Part shown: in pieces, positions 16,284 to 24,282 of the stretch | Layout of the letters: each line of letters starts with the position of its first letter | How positions within the stretch are numbered: the first letter of the stretch is position 1 | DNA from: Caulobacter rhizosphaerae | Lineage (GTDB): Bacteria; Pseudomonadota; Alphaproteobacteria; Caulobacterales; Caulobacteraceae | Direction: 5' to 3' | Assembly: GCF_010977555.1 (NCBI RefSeq) | Contig: NZ_CP048815.1 | Location: 2,968,501-3,032,500, forward strand | Length of the DNA stretch: 64,000 bases | Made by a program: the position numbers and the translations under genes | The notes under the pieces: model-generated | Told to the model about the DNA's origin: nothing | What the model saw: only the letters and a program-made list of their open reading frames with translations | Database searches by the model: none

Positions 16284-17933
16284 TTAGGCGAGTTCGATGC
16301 GGTAGACGTAGGCGGCGCGGCCGGCGGGCTGTCCGCCAACCGCCAGCCGCAGGCCCTCGGCCGTCTGGCTGAAGGCGACGGGCCGGCCAGTGCTGAGCGC
16401 GGTGACGGAGCGGACCTGGTCCGCCGGCTTGATCGAGGCGATCAGGGCCTGGTCGCCTTCCGGCGCGCTCAGCTGCAGGGCGTAGAGCCGCCCGTCCCGG
16501 GTGGTGAACCGGAAGTCCTTGGCCGTATAGGGCTTGGTCTTGGTTTCCTGGAAGGAGCCGTCGGCGATCTCTGTCGGCCCTTCGCCGAACACCCGCCAAG
16601 GCCGCGAGCCGTAGATCGCTTCGCCGTTCAGGGCCAGCCACTGGCCCATGGCCAGCAGGGTGTCGCGGGCCGCCGGCGGAATGCTTCCGTCCGCGTGCGG
16701 GCCGACATTGAGCAGCAGGTTGCCGTTCTTCGAGACCACGTCGACCAGCAGGTGGATCAACTGGCCGGCGCTCTTGTAGGTGTCGTTCTCGATGAAGCCC
16801 CAGGCCTTGTCGCTGATCGAGGTGCAGGTCTGCCACGCCGAGGCCTGGATGCCCGGCGCCTGGCCGCGCTCGATGTCCAGCACCCCGGCCCCGACCGGCA
16901 TCGAGCCGAGCTTGTAATTGACCACGGCCTGCAGGCCCTTGGCGGCCTTGGTGTTGTAGTACTGGGCCAGCATGGCCGGCAGGGCGGCGCGGAACTCGGC
17001 CTTGCCGATCCACCAGTCGAAATAGATCAGTTCGGGATCGTAGAGCTCGACCAGCTCGGCCGTCCGCGCCAGCCAGTCGTCCACCCAGGCCTGGGAGACG
17101 GCGGTGAAGTCACCATAGAGGTCGGCGTCGTCCTTCCCCGACAGGCGCAGCTGGGCGGGGCCGTAGAGCTCCAGGTAGCGGGGGTCGTTGACGTCGGACG
17201 GGATCTTGCGGCCTTCGTCGAAGAACCAGTCGTGCTCAGCCCGATGGCTGGAGAGGCCGAAATGCAGCCCCTCGGCCCGGGCGGCCTTGGCGAAGGCGCC
17301 AATCAGGTCCCGCTTGGGACCGGTCTTGACGGCGGTCCAGTCCGACAGCCGGCTGTCGTACATCGCATAGCCGTCGTGGTGCTCGGCTACCGGCACCACG
17401 TAGCGGGCGCCCGCCTGCTTGAACAGGCTCGCCCAACCGGCCGGGTCGTAGGCCTTGGCGGTGAACTGGGGGATGAAGTCCTTGTAGCCGAAGCGGTCTT
17501 GCGGTCCGTAGGTGGCCCGGTGGTGCTCGTATTCCTTCGAGCCCTCCTGGTACATCAGGCGCGAGTACCACTCGCCGCCAAAGGCCGGCACCGAATAGAC
17601 GCCCCAGTGAATAAAGATCCCGAACTTGGCGTCCTGGTACCAGAGCGGCGGCTCATAGGCTTTCAATGATGGCCAGTCAGGGCGGAACGGGCCGGTCGCC
17701 GCCGTCGCGCGGGCTCGTTTGAGCACCGCGGCGCGCGGCGCATCGAACTTGGTCGCCGCCCGCCGCCAAGCCTGGTCGATCTTCTCCGGACTCAAGGTCT
17801 TGGCCGTCGGCGCGGTGGGCGAGACTGTCGGCTCGGCCGCGAGAGCCGGCTTGGCGACGACGGCTGTCGCACCGGCCGCGGCGACCGCCAGAAAGGCGCG
17901 ACGGTCGAGGCTGTTCGGATCGGTCTTGGACAT
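16284..17933 (-). CDS. alpha-L-fucosidase, GH29 subfamily A type
   Basis: 549 residues. The ATG at 17933 shares one base with the TGA of the upstream GH2 gene (TGATG). A twin-arginine signal (DRRAFLAVAAAG, residues 10-21) is present. GH29 motifs: WYQDAKFGIFIHWGVYSVPAF, EHHDGYAMYDS, and Asp306 in IYFDWWIG, the probable nucleophile; NGNLLLNVGPHADG follows. It differs clearly from the GH29 at the left edge, so the operon encodes two non-redundant fucosidases. One may serve core alpha-1,3-fucose and the other the antennary Lewis-type fucose; which does which cannot be told from sequence. Confidence 0.94.
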   Translation of the reverse strand: MSKTDPNSLDRRAFLAVAAAGATAVVAKPALAAEPTVSPTAPTAKTLSPEKIDQAWRRAATKFDAPRAAVLKRARATAATGPFRPDWPSLKAYEPPLWYQDAKFGIFIHWGVYSVPAFGGEWYSRLMYQEGSKEYEHHRATYGPQDRFGYKDFIPQFTAKAYDPAGWASLFKQAGARYVVPVAEHHDGYAMYDSRLSDWTAVKTGPKRDLIGAFAKAARAEGLHFGLSSHRAEHDWFFDEGRKIPSDVNDPRYLELYGPAQLRLSGKDDADLYGDFTAVSQAWVDDWLARTAELVELYDPELIYFDWWIGKAEFRAALPAMLAQYYNTKAAKGLQAVVNYKLGSMPVGAGVLDIERGQAPGIQASAWQTCTSISDKAWGFIENDTYKSAGQLIHLLVDVVSKNGNLLLNVGPHADGSIPPAARDTLLAMGQWLALNGEAIYGSRPWRVFGEGPTEIADGSFQETKTKPYTAKDFRFTTRDGRLYALQLSAPEGDQALIASIKPADQVRSVTALSTGRPVAFSQTAEGLRLAVGGQPAGRAAYVYRIELA

Positions 17934-20086
17934 CAATGCACCGCCGGATTGCTGGAAAGCTGCGCGGGATCGGGCGGGAACGGCGCCGAGCCCAGCTTGA
18001 AGGGTCGATATTCGGCCGTCTCCCCGCCCGAGCGGACGCCGGTCAAGGTCAGGACATCAAGGGTGAGACGGACGACGCCGTCCACCGGCTTGTCCCAGGC
18101 GCCCGTCACGATCGCCGGAGCCCCGAGATCAATATCCGTCGGCGGACTTTCTCCGACCACCGCGCCGTTCTGGTCCAGGGCCTTCCAGCGAACCCGCTGG
18201 CCGATCAACGGATAGGACGGCAGGGTCCCGGCCGCGCTCGGCGCAACCTTGGCGGTGAAGCCCTTGAGACCGCCCTCGCCCACCGTCCAGGACACCGACA
18301 CATCGAGCGCGCGGTTGCGGTGTTCCCAGGCCGCGTAGGACGGCTTGCGCTGCCGATACTCGTCGACGACGCCGTGGTCCACATAGCCATCGACCGACCC
18401 GGCATAGAGGTTCCGGTTGGAGTGGTAGTCCTGGTAGGTCCAGAAGATCGCGCCGCCCACGAAAGACCGCTTCTCGAACGCCGCCATCTGGCCCCGCAGG
18501 TTCTCGACACGCGCCGCGTCGGCCGTCTTCGGATCGGCCGAGAACGGGCCCGGCCAGCCGAACTCCGAGATGATCAACATCTTGTCGGGATAGGCCTTGT
18601 CGAAGAAGTCCAGCCATGGCTCCACCGAGCCGGCCCCGCCGCTCCAGGTGCCGAAATAGGCGTTGGCCATGATGAAGTCGGCCTCGCGCAGCGCCTGGGC
18701 CGGCTTCCAGGGCGCGATCGACACGTCTGAGTCCGCGAAGGTCACGAAGCGGCCGGGATCCAGCGCGTTGATGTGCGCCTTCATGGCCCGGAAGAACGCC
18801 AGGCCGCCAGGCTTGGAGGCGTCGCTCTCGTTCATCACGCTCCAGGCCAGGACGCTGGGATGGTTGCCAGCCTCGGCAATCATCTCATCCATCTGGCGCT
18901 TGGCCAGCGGCAGCAGGCGCGGATCGGCCAGTTGGGCCTCGTTCATCTGCCAGATCGGGATTTCCGGGACCAGCAGCACGCCCTGGCGGTCGGCCTCCTC
19001 TAGCACGGCCTGCGGCTGCGGATAGTGCACCGGCCGGGTCAGGGTGACGTGCAGCGCCGCGAGGTCGTTCCAGTCCTGGCGGATCGTGCCCGCACTCTCG
19101 GCCTGCCCCTCCCATGGGGAGTCCTGGTGGCGGGTCATGCCGGTCAGGCGCACGGCCCGGCTGTTCACGTACAGTTTGCGGTCCTTGATCTCGATCTTGC
19201 GGAAGCCGATCGTATCCGTCCGTTCGTCCAGCAGCCGCCCATCCTCGTCGCGCAACTGCACCGACAGGCGATAGAGCTTGGCCGCGCCGACGTTCCACAG
19301 CTGAGGTCGCTCGACCGTGAAGCTCAGCGACGGCTCGGCCGCACCGCTCGCCGCTACCCGCAGCGTCTGTTCGGCGCGGCCCACGACGCGGCCGTCCGGA
19401 TCCTCGATCGCGGCGGTCAGGCGATAGGCGCGTGTCTCCGCATCGACGTTTTCGACCCGCACCCGAGTGACCGCCGTCGCACGGTCAGCGGACAGCTGCT
19501 GGGTGATCGTCTGTTGACGGATCAATCCCCCGTCAGCCACGCTCAGCCAGACGTCGCGCAGGATACCGCCGTTGCGCCACCAGTCGTACCAGACGTTGCC
19601 CGAGGCTTGGAGCCGCATGGCGTAACCCGGGATGGTGGCTAGGCCCGGCCGATTGTCGATGGCCACGGCGATCCTGTTCTCGCCGGGCCGGACCAGCTTG
19701 CTGACATCCAGATGATAAGCTGTGAAGCCGCCTTCGTGGGCGCCGGCTTCGACGCCGTTCACGAAGATCCGGCTCTTATAGAAGGTTCCGCCGAAATTGA
19801 GCTCGACGTGCCGGTCCGTCAGGCCTTCGGGCAGGACGAAGGTTTTGAAATACCAGCCGACACCATCAAAGGCCTGGTCCTGGCCCAGGTTCCAGGTGTG
19901 GGGCACGGTAACCGCCCGTGCGCCCTCGGGCGGCCCGGTGGTCCAGCCAGCGGAGAGCCCCTCTCCTTTCGAGTCAGTGCGAAAGCGCCAGGCGCCGTCG
20001 AGATCGAGCCGCGTAGCGGCGGTGGCATGGCCGCCCAAAGCCAAGGCGAGGATCAGCAGGCGTAGAAAATTGCCAATCGTCCTCAT
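17933..20086 (-). CDS. GH2 beta-glycosidase, probable beta-galactosidase
   Basis: 717 residues from ATG 20086, preceded by AGGGAG at good spacing; a GTG two codons earlier would sit on that ribosome site. A signal peptide covers residues 1-23. The sugar-binding domain (DGAWRFRTDSKGEG, VPHTWN), immunoglobulin-like domain and barrel follow. Acid/base Glu420 is in WSVMNESD and nucleophile Glu508 in LIISEFGWPG. The TRHQDSPWEG segment is typical of beta-galactosidase-like GH2. Plant Lewis-a termini carry beta-1,3-galactose, which would suit this operon, but beta-glucuronidase-type activity is possible. It is the first gene of the glycosidase operon. Confidence 0.88.
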   Translation of the reverse strand: MRTIGNFLRLLILALALGGHATAATRLDLDGAWRFRTDSKGEGLSAGWTTGPPEGARAVTVPHTWNLGQDQAFDGVGWYFKTFVLPEGLTDRHVELNFGGTFYKSRIFVNGVEAGAHEGGFTAYHLDVSKLVRPGENRIAVAIDNRPGLATIPGYAMRLQASGNVWYDWWRNGGILRDVWLSVADGGLIRQQTITQQLSADRATAVTRVRVENVDAETRAYRLTAAIEDPDGRVVGRAEQTLRVAASGAAEPSLSFTVERPQLWNVGAAKLYRLSVQLRDEDGRLLDERTDTIGFRKIEIKDRKLYVNSRAVRLTGMTRHQDSPWEGQAESAGTIRQDWNDLAALHVTLTRPVHYPQPQAVLEEADRQGVLLVPEIPIWQMNEAQLADPRLLPLAKRQMDEMIAEAGNHPSVLAWSVMNESDASKPGGLAFFRAMKAHINALDPGRFVTFADSDVSIAPWKPAQALREADFIMANAYFGTWSGGAGSVEPWLDFFDKAYPDKMLIISEFGWPGPFSADPKTADAARVENLRGQMAAFEKRSFVGGAIFWTYQDYHSNRNLYAGSVDGYVDHGVVDEYRQRKPSYAAWEHRNRALDVSVSWTVGEGGLKGFTAKVAPSAAGTLPSYPLIGQRVRWKALDQNGAVVGESPPTDIDLGAPAIVTGAWDKPVDGVVRLTLDVLTLTGVRSGGETAEYRPFKLGSAPFPPDPAQLSSNPAVH

Positions 20087-20103
20087 CCCCACTCCCTATC
20101 GTT

Positions 20104-20139
20104 TCGGCTTGAAAGCCGACACCGAAGACTGAGTCTTCG
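20104..20139. promoter_or_regulatory. two inverted repeats in the leader of the glycosidase operon
   Basis: Two perfect inverted repeats lie 18-53 bp upstream of the first glycosidase start. One is TCGGCTT-GA-AAGCCGA at 20104-20119, the other CGAAGAC-TGA-GTCTTCG at 20123-20139. They could be operators or hairpins in the mRNA leader. The TGGT heptamers found near gntR are absent here, so this operon may use a different control site. Confidence 0.4.
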
Positions 20140-20222
20140 AAAGCATGCACTCGCCGGGATCCAAGCCTCGTCGTCGGCGTCACGACGTCGTCAGTGTCGC
20201 CCAGCGCGCTTGGACGCCTCCC

Positions 20223-20261
20223 AAAAAAAGGGCCGCCGCCTTGCAGGTGCGGCGGCGGCCC
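20223..20261 (-). terminator. rho-independent terminator of the TonB receptor gene
   Basis: Read on the minus strand, a perfect 11-bp stem (20251-20261 with 20230-20240, GGGCCGCCGCC type) with a 10-nt loop is followed by seven T residues (20229-20223). It lies 21 bp after the receptor stop codon and separates that transcript from the glycosidase operon. Confidence 0.9.
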
Positions 20262-20281
20262 AGTCGGGGAGAAAGTAAACC

Positions 20282-22951
20282 CTACATCTTGTAGGCGAAG
20301 CTCAGGGCCAGCACGCGACCGTTCTTGTAGAAGGCGGTCGGGGCGTCCTTGGTGCCGCTGTACGAATAGTAGGTTTCATCCAGCAGGTTCTGGGCGTTCA
20401 GGTTCAGCGACATGCGGTCGGTGAACTTGTATGAGGCCGAGAAGTCGAGCTGGTTGTATCCGTCGGTGCTGTCTTTCGAATTCAAACGACCAATGCCGGT
20501 GAAATACGAAGAGCGGTAGTTGTAGCTAAGACGCGCTTGGAACGGTCCCTTCTCGTAGTAGGGAATGACGTTGACCGTGTACTTCGACAGGAACGGCATG
20601 TTGTAGTCCTGGACCTCCGCTTCCGAGTAGGAAACGTTGGTCTGGATGCCGAAGCCCCAGGGCAGATCGCTCTGGAACGACACGAGCAGGCCGCTGACCT
20701 TGGCGTCCTGCGCATTGATCGGCAGCGTGACGCTATAGGTCTCGGTTTTCTGGGTATTCGGATTGAACAGCTGCATGTCGGTGGTCTTGGACACGACATA
20801 GGAGCTGATGTCGCGATGGAAGACTTCCGCCGAGAGCATGGCGCCCGGCGCGAAGTACCATTCGGCCGACAATTCGAGGTTCAGCGCCTCATAGGGCTTC
20901 AGGTCGGGATTGCCGCCGCCCGCCGTGTGCTGGTTGTCATCCCGGCTGAACGCCCCGGCCAGTTGGCCGTAGCGGGGCCGAGCGACGACCTGGGCCGCGG
21001 CGCCGCGCACCACCACGTTGTCCCCAAGCGCGTAAGCCACGTTCAACGACGGCAAGAACTTGTTGTATTCGTTCATGGTCTTTGCCGGCACATAGGTATT
21101 GCCGTTGTCGTTGCTCAGCCAGTAACGCGAGTCGTCGTTGGTGTTGACGAAGCGGCCACCGATATTGCCCCGCCAGCCGTTTTGCTCGAAGTCGCCCTGC
21201 ACGTAGGCGGCCGCGATGCTTTCGTCGACCTTGAAGCTGGCCCCATAGTCGGTGCTGTAGAACGAGTACTTCCGCGCCTTCAGCAGACGGATAACCTCTT
21301 CCTTCGGAATGGTCGTGAACTGAGTGGCGTTGCCGGTAGCGCCCAGACCGCTGAACAGGTCCGCCGGCGTGGTGATCGTCTTAATATCGGCGAGGCTGAA
21401 CGGCGTGTCCGAATAGTCGGACGTGCCGGCCGAGGATTCCTCATTGCTGTGGTCGGAGTACTTCAAGCCGAACCGGATCTTGGTGAAAGGCCCCCACTCA
21501 ACATCGCGCTTGAAGTCGACTTGGCCGTAAGCCTCTTCATCCGAGGTCACGCCGGTATAGACACCGCCGAGTTGGAAACCTGTGAACGTCTGGCCGTTGC
21601 GGTTGACGGTGCCGTTCTTGCGGCTGGCGAAGGTGCCCGGGGTGCTCGGATCGGAGGTATAGTTGACCACCGTGTTCTTGCCGTCGAAGGCATAGGTGAA
21701 GCCTGCGCTGGTCATCGCCGAGAACAGGTATTCGGGATCCTTGCCGCCCGTAGCCTTGGTGTAGCCGACGTCGGCGTGGATGTCCCACGCGCCAGGCTTC
21801 CAGTTGGCGGCGAAGTTCAGGCTGTCGTTCTTGATCGTCGTCTTGCGGTAGTTCGTGTCAAGCTGGGCGGTGTCGCCGTTCGACTTGGGACCGAAAACGC
21901 CCTGGGTCATCAGGCCGTTATTGACCGTGGCCGCCTGAAGGGTGGTCGGCGTCCAGACCGCGACCGAATATTCCGACTGGCTGTAGTTGTTGTACTTGCC
22001 GTCGATGTGCAGGCCGGTGACCAGGAACTCCAGATCATCCGTCGGCTTGTACTGCACGGCGCCCGAAAGGCCGATCCGCTCGCGCGTCTGGTCGAAGTAG
22101 GCGAAGTTGATGCAGCACGGCAGGCGCGAGGCGCGCAGGGTGGCCAGGCTGGCGTTGGTCGGCGCCGCACCGTTGATCGTCGGGCCGCCCGTTACGTTGC
22201 CGCTGGCGTCATAGGTGAAGGCGCTGTCGAAGCTGTCGCCGCCGCTGTAGCCGAAATATTCGACGCCAGCGCGGGTCAGGTGCTGCTTGTCATAGGTGGC
22301 TCCCAGCAAGATGCCGAGGCTGCCGGTGCTGTTCTTCCAACTATAGAGACCCGAGGCGCGGGCATTGCCCTTCTCGGAACGATCGTTGTAGGCGTAGCCG
22401 AGCGAGCCTGAGAAGGTGTTGGCGTCCAGGTCCAGCGGCTTGCGCGTGTGGACGATGACAGTGCCGCCCAGGCTGCCTTCATCGATCCGGGCTTCCGGCG
22501 ACTTGAAGACCTCGGCGCGGGCGACGATCTCGGGCGCCAGCAGCGAATAGTTGAAGCTGCGGCTTGAGCGATCGGACGGGTTGCCGCCCCAATCGGCCGA
22601 GGCGATGCTGTGACCGTCGACCAGGATGCGGTTCAGCGCCGGGTCGGTGCCGTGGATGGCGACCCGCTCACCTTCGCCGAACTGGTGGTCGACGCTGACG
22701 CCCGGCACGTGAGCCAGAGCTTCGGCGACGTTGCGGTCGGGGAACTTGCCCACGCCATCGGCGGTGATGACGTCGACCACGGCGTTGGCCTCGCGCTTGA
22801 CCTGGATCGACTTCTTCAGGCTCTCGCGCAGGCCGGTGACGACCACTTCGTCGACCGTCGTCGCCCCGCTGGCCGTCTGAGCCGACGCTGCGCCGGCCAT
22901 GAACACGCCCGCCAGCGCGGTCGTCAGCAGAATATGTGCTTTGAGGCTCAT
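20282..22951 (-). CDS. TonB-dependent outer-membrane receptor (glycan uptake)
   Basis: 889 residues from the ATG at 22951, which follows GGGGAGGGGA at 6 nt and opens a signal peptide (MSLKAHILLTTALAGVFMAG). A TonB-box-like TTVDEVVVTG lies just after cleavage. The plug has GKFPDRNVAEALAHVPGV and EARIDEGSLGGTVIVHTRKPLD; the remainder is a 22-strand-type barrel ending in LSFAYKM. This is the style of Caulobacter and Xanthomonas receptors for oligosaccharides. With the neighbouring glycosidases, uptake of N-glycan fragments or glycopeptides is the likely function. It is divergent from gntR and has its own terminator. Confidence 0.93.
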   Translation of the reverse strand: MSLKAHILLTTALAGVFMAGAASAQTASGATTVDEVVVTGLRESLKKSIQVKREANAVVDVITADGVGKFPDRNVAEALAHVPGVSVDHQFGEGERVAIHGTDPALNRILVDGHSIASADWGGNPSDRSSRSFNYSLLAPEIVARAEVFKSPEARIDEGSLGGTVIVHTRKPLDLDANTFSGSLGYAYNDRSEKGNARASGLYSWKNSTGSLGILLGATYDKQHLTRAGVEYFGYSGGDSFDSAFTYDASGNVTGGPTINGAAPTNASLATLRASRLPCCINFAYFDQTRERIGLSGAVQYKPTDDLEFLVTGLHIDGKYNNYSQSEYSVAVWTPTTLQAATVNNGLMTQGVFGPKSNGDTAQLDTNYRKTTIKNDSLNFAANWKPGAWDIHADVGYTKATGGKDPEYLFSAMTSAGFTYAFDGKNTVVNYTSDPSTPGTFASRKNGTVNRNGQTFTGFQLGGVYTGVTSDEEAYGQVDFKRDVEWGPFTKIRFGLKYSDHSNEESSAGTSDYSDTPFSLADIKTITTPADLFSGLGATGNATQFTTIPKEEVIRLLKARKYSFYSTDYGASFKVDESIAAAYVQGDFEQNGWRGNIGGRFVNTNDDSRYWLSNDNGNTYVPAKTMNEYNKFLPSLNVAYALGDNVVVRGAAAQVVARPRYGQLAGAFSRDDNQHTAGGGNPDLKPYEALNLELSAEWYFAPGAMLSAEVFHRDISSYVVSKTTDMQLFNPNTQKTETYSVTLPINAQDAKVSGLLVSFQSDLPWGFGIQTNVSYSEAEVQDYNMPFLSKYTVNVIPYYEKGPFQARLSYNYRSSYFTGIGRLNSKDSTDGYNQLDFSASYKFTDRMSLNLNAQNLLDETYYSYSGTKDAPTAFYKNGRVLALSFAYKM

Positions 22952-23036
22952 TTCGAGTCCCCTCCCCTTGGGCGCCGCAGCTCCCACCCTCGCCAGACCG
23001 TCGCCACGACAGCCGCCCAAGCCGCCAAGACCCCTA

Positions 23037-23065
23037 GAGACCAATCCAGGACCATTGGAATACCT
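23037..23065 (-). promoter_or_regulatory. probable GntR operator: three tandem heptamers before the receptor gene
   Basis: Read on the minus strand: AGGTATT (23065-23059), TGGTCCT (23054-23048), TGGTCTC (23043-23037), spaced exactly 11 bp, one helical turn. They lie 86-114 bp upstream of the receptor start, just downstream of a possible promoter. The layout resembles the TGGTATT direct repeats reported, as I recall, for the GntR regulator NagQ of Xanthomonas GlcNAc genes. Confidence 0.6.
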
Positions 23066-23077
23066 GATGCGAGCCTG

Positions 23078-23107
23078 AGCCTACGTTTGGGCTCCCACCT
23101 TCGTCAA
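23078..23107 (-). promoter_or_regulatory. possible promoter of the TonB receptor gene
   Basis: On the minus strand TTGACG (23107-23102) and TAGGCT (23083-23078) are separated by 18 bp. The -10 match is weak. The predicted start would fall just upstream of the heptamer repeats, a sensible place for repression. Confidence 0.3.
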
Positions 23108-23323
23108 TTAGTAAATTAAATTTCATATATAATTCTGAAATGGCCACAGAGGCGTAGTCCTTTAGAATGATCACGACCCACGTATATGGTTGTAGAAAAA
23201 GAGGATTTTTAGGGACCGCGCCACGCAAAGGTCCACGACCGGCCATGGTGGACTGCCCAATTTGGACAGGGCCAGCCGTGGTAATTAAAGCAAATTGATG
23301 TTAGTTAGCCATTGGGCTGAAAA

Positions 23324-23353
23324 TGGTCTCATAGGTGGTATGCGCTTGGTTGA
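23324..23353 (+). promoter_or_regulatory. probable GntR operator: three tandem heptamers before gntR
   Basis: TGGTCTC (23324-23330), TGGTATG (23336-23342) and TGGTTGA (23347-23353) repeat with 12 and 11 bp periods; a weaker copy, TGGGCTG, lies 11 bp earlier at 23313. They are about 100-125 bp upstream of the gntR start, suggesting autoregulation. The same heptamer family lies before the divergent receptor gene. Confidence 0.55.
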
Positions 23354-23449
23354 TCACTCCAGGACGTCCCGCGTGATCCCCGGCTCTCGCCCGCCTCCCT
23401 GAAGGGGCAGGTCATTTATTCCCTTCCGGCCGCTTGAGACCTCGCTCCC

Positions 23450-24211
23450 ATGAAAGACCTAGGTAATCCCATGTCCTTCTCCGACATCGTGGGCCGGCTT
23501 GAGATTGAAGACACGACGCCGCTTTATCTTCAGCTGCAGCGCGTCGTGCGAAACGCGATCAAGCGTAACGTGTTGACGCCGGACGTCGCCATTCCGCCCG
23601 AACGGGACCTGGCCGAGGAATACGCCGTTTCACGCATCACCGTGCGCAAGGCGCTCGGCGGCCTGGTGGACGAAGGTCTTCTCAGCCGCCGTCGAGGCGC
23701 CGGCACCTTCGTCACCGGTCGGGTCGAGAAGAGCTTCTCTAAGCTGTCTTCGTTTTCAGAGGACATGCTGTCTCGCGGGCGCCGCCCACACAGCGCCTGG
23801 ATCAACCGCTCGCTCGGCGCCGTGACCCCCGAGGAATCGCTTTCGCTCGTCCTGTCTCCCGGGGCGCCGGTCTATCGATTCCACCGGATCCGCTACGCCG
23901 ACGACTCGCCTATGGCCCTGGAATATTCGACCATCCCGGCCTACTGCCTGCCGTCGCTCGATGCGGTGGAGGACTCCCTTTATGAAGCCCTGCACAAGGC
24001 CGGCTATCGACCTGTGAGGGCCTTGCAGCGCCTCCGCGCCGTCACGTTCACCAGGGAGCAGGCCGAGACGCTGGGTGTCCGTCCGGGCGACGCAGGGTTG
24101 CTGATCGAACGACGCGGCTTCCTGCCGGACGGCCGCGCGGCGGAGTTCACCCAGTCCTACTATCGCGGCGACGCCTATGACGTGGTCGCCGAGCTCAACC
24201 ACAATCTCTAG
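23450..24211 (+). CDS. GntR/HutC-family transcriptional regulator (UTRA domain)
   Basis: 253 residues from ATG 23450; a second in-frame ATG at 23471 is also possible and neither has a strong ribosome site. Residues about 24-90 form the GntR winged helix (PPERDLAEEYAVSRITVRKAL, RRRGAGTFV). The rest is a UTRA ligand domain (YRFHRIRYADDSPMALE, YEALHKAGYRP, AGLLIERRGF). This family includes repressors that sense amino-sugar phosphates, such as NagR of Bacillus and NagQ of Xanthomonas. Control of the two receptor genes and perhaps the glycosidases by GlcNAc-6-phosphate is inferred from context. Confidence 0.92.
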   Translation: MKDLGNPMSFSDIVGRLEIEDTTPLYLQLQRVVRNAIKRNVLTPDVAIPPERDLAEEYAVSRITVRKALGGLVDEGLLSRRRGAGTFVTGRVEKSFSKLSSFSEDMLSRGRRPHSAWINRSLGAVTPEESLSLVLSPGAPVYRFHRIRYADDSPMALEYSTIPAYCLPSLDAVEDSLYEALHKAGYRPVRALQRLRAVTFTREQAETLGVRPGDAGLLIERRGFLPDGRAAEFTQSYYRGDAYDVVAELNHNL

Positions 24212-24282
24212 GGCGGCCCGGAGCCGCAAAGGCTGCCCGAAGGGTTCTTCGAACGGCCTTGCCCAGCGTCCTTCGCAAACGC

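Larger units (their letters stand above)
22952..23449. other. AT-rich divergent control region between receptor and gntR
   Basis: 498 bp without a convincing gene and clearly richer in A/T than its neighbours, especially 23100-23330. It contains tandem TGGT-type heptamers near both ends, the inverted repeat GTCCAC-N11-GTGGAC at 23231-23253 and an imperfect palindrome CTGCCCAATTTGGACAG at 23253-23269. It probably carries both divergent promoters. Confidence 0.7.

Noticed and set aside
14071..16287. 738-codon plus-strand frame over GH20 and GH18
   Set aside because: It is antisense to two well-supported genes and is rich in His, Gln, Arg and Gly without any domain signature.
16255..17013. N-terminal extension of the GH18 frame
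   Set aside because: It overlaps the GH29 coding sequence and precedes a clear signal peptide start at 16254.
24212..24282. Possible bidirectional terminator between gntR and the second receptor
   Set aside because: Only a 5-bp GC stem (GCGGC/GCCGC) is visible and no T-run follows on either strand.
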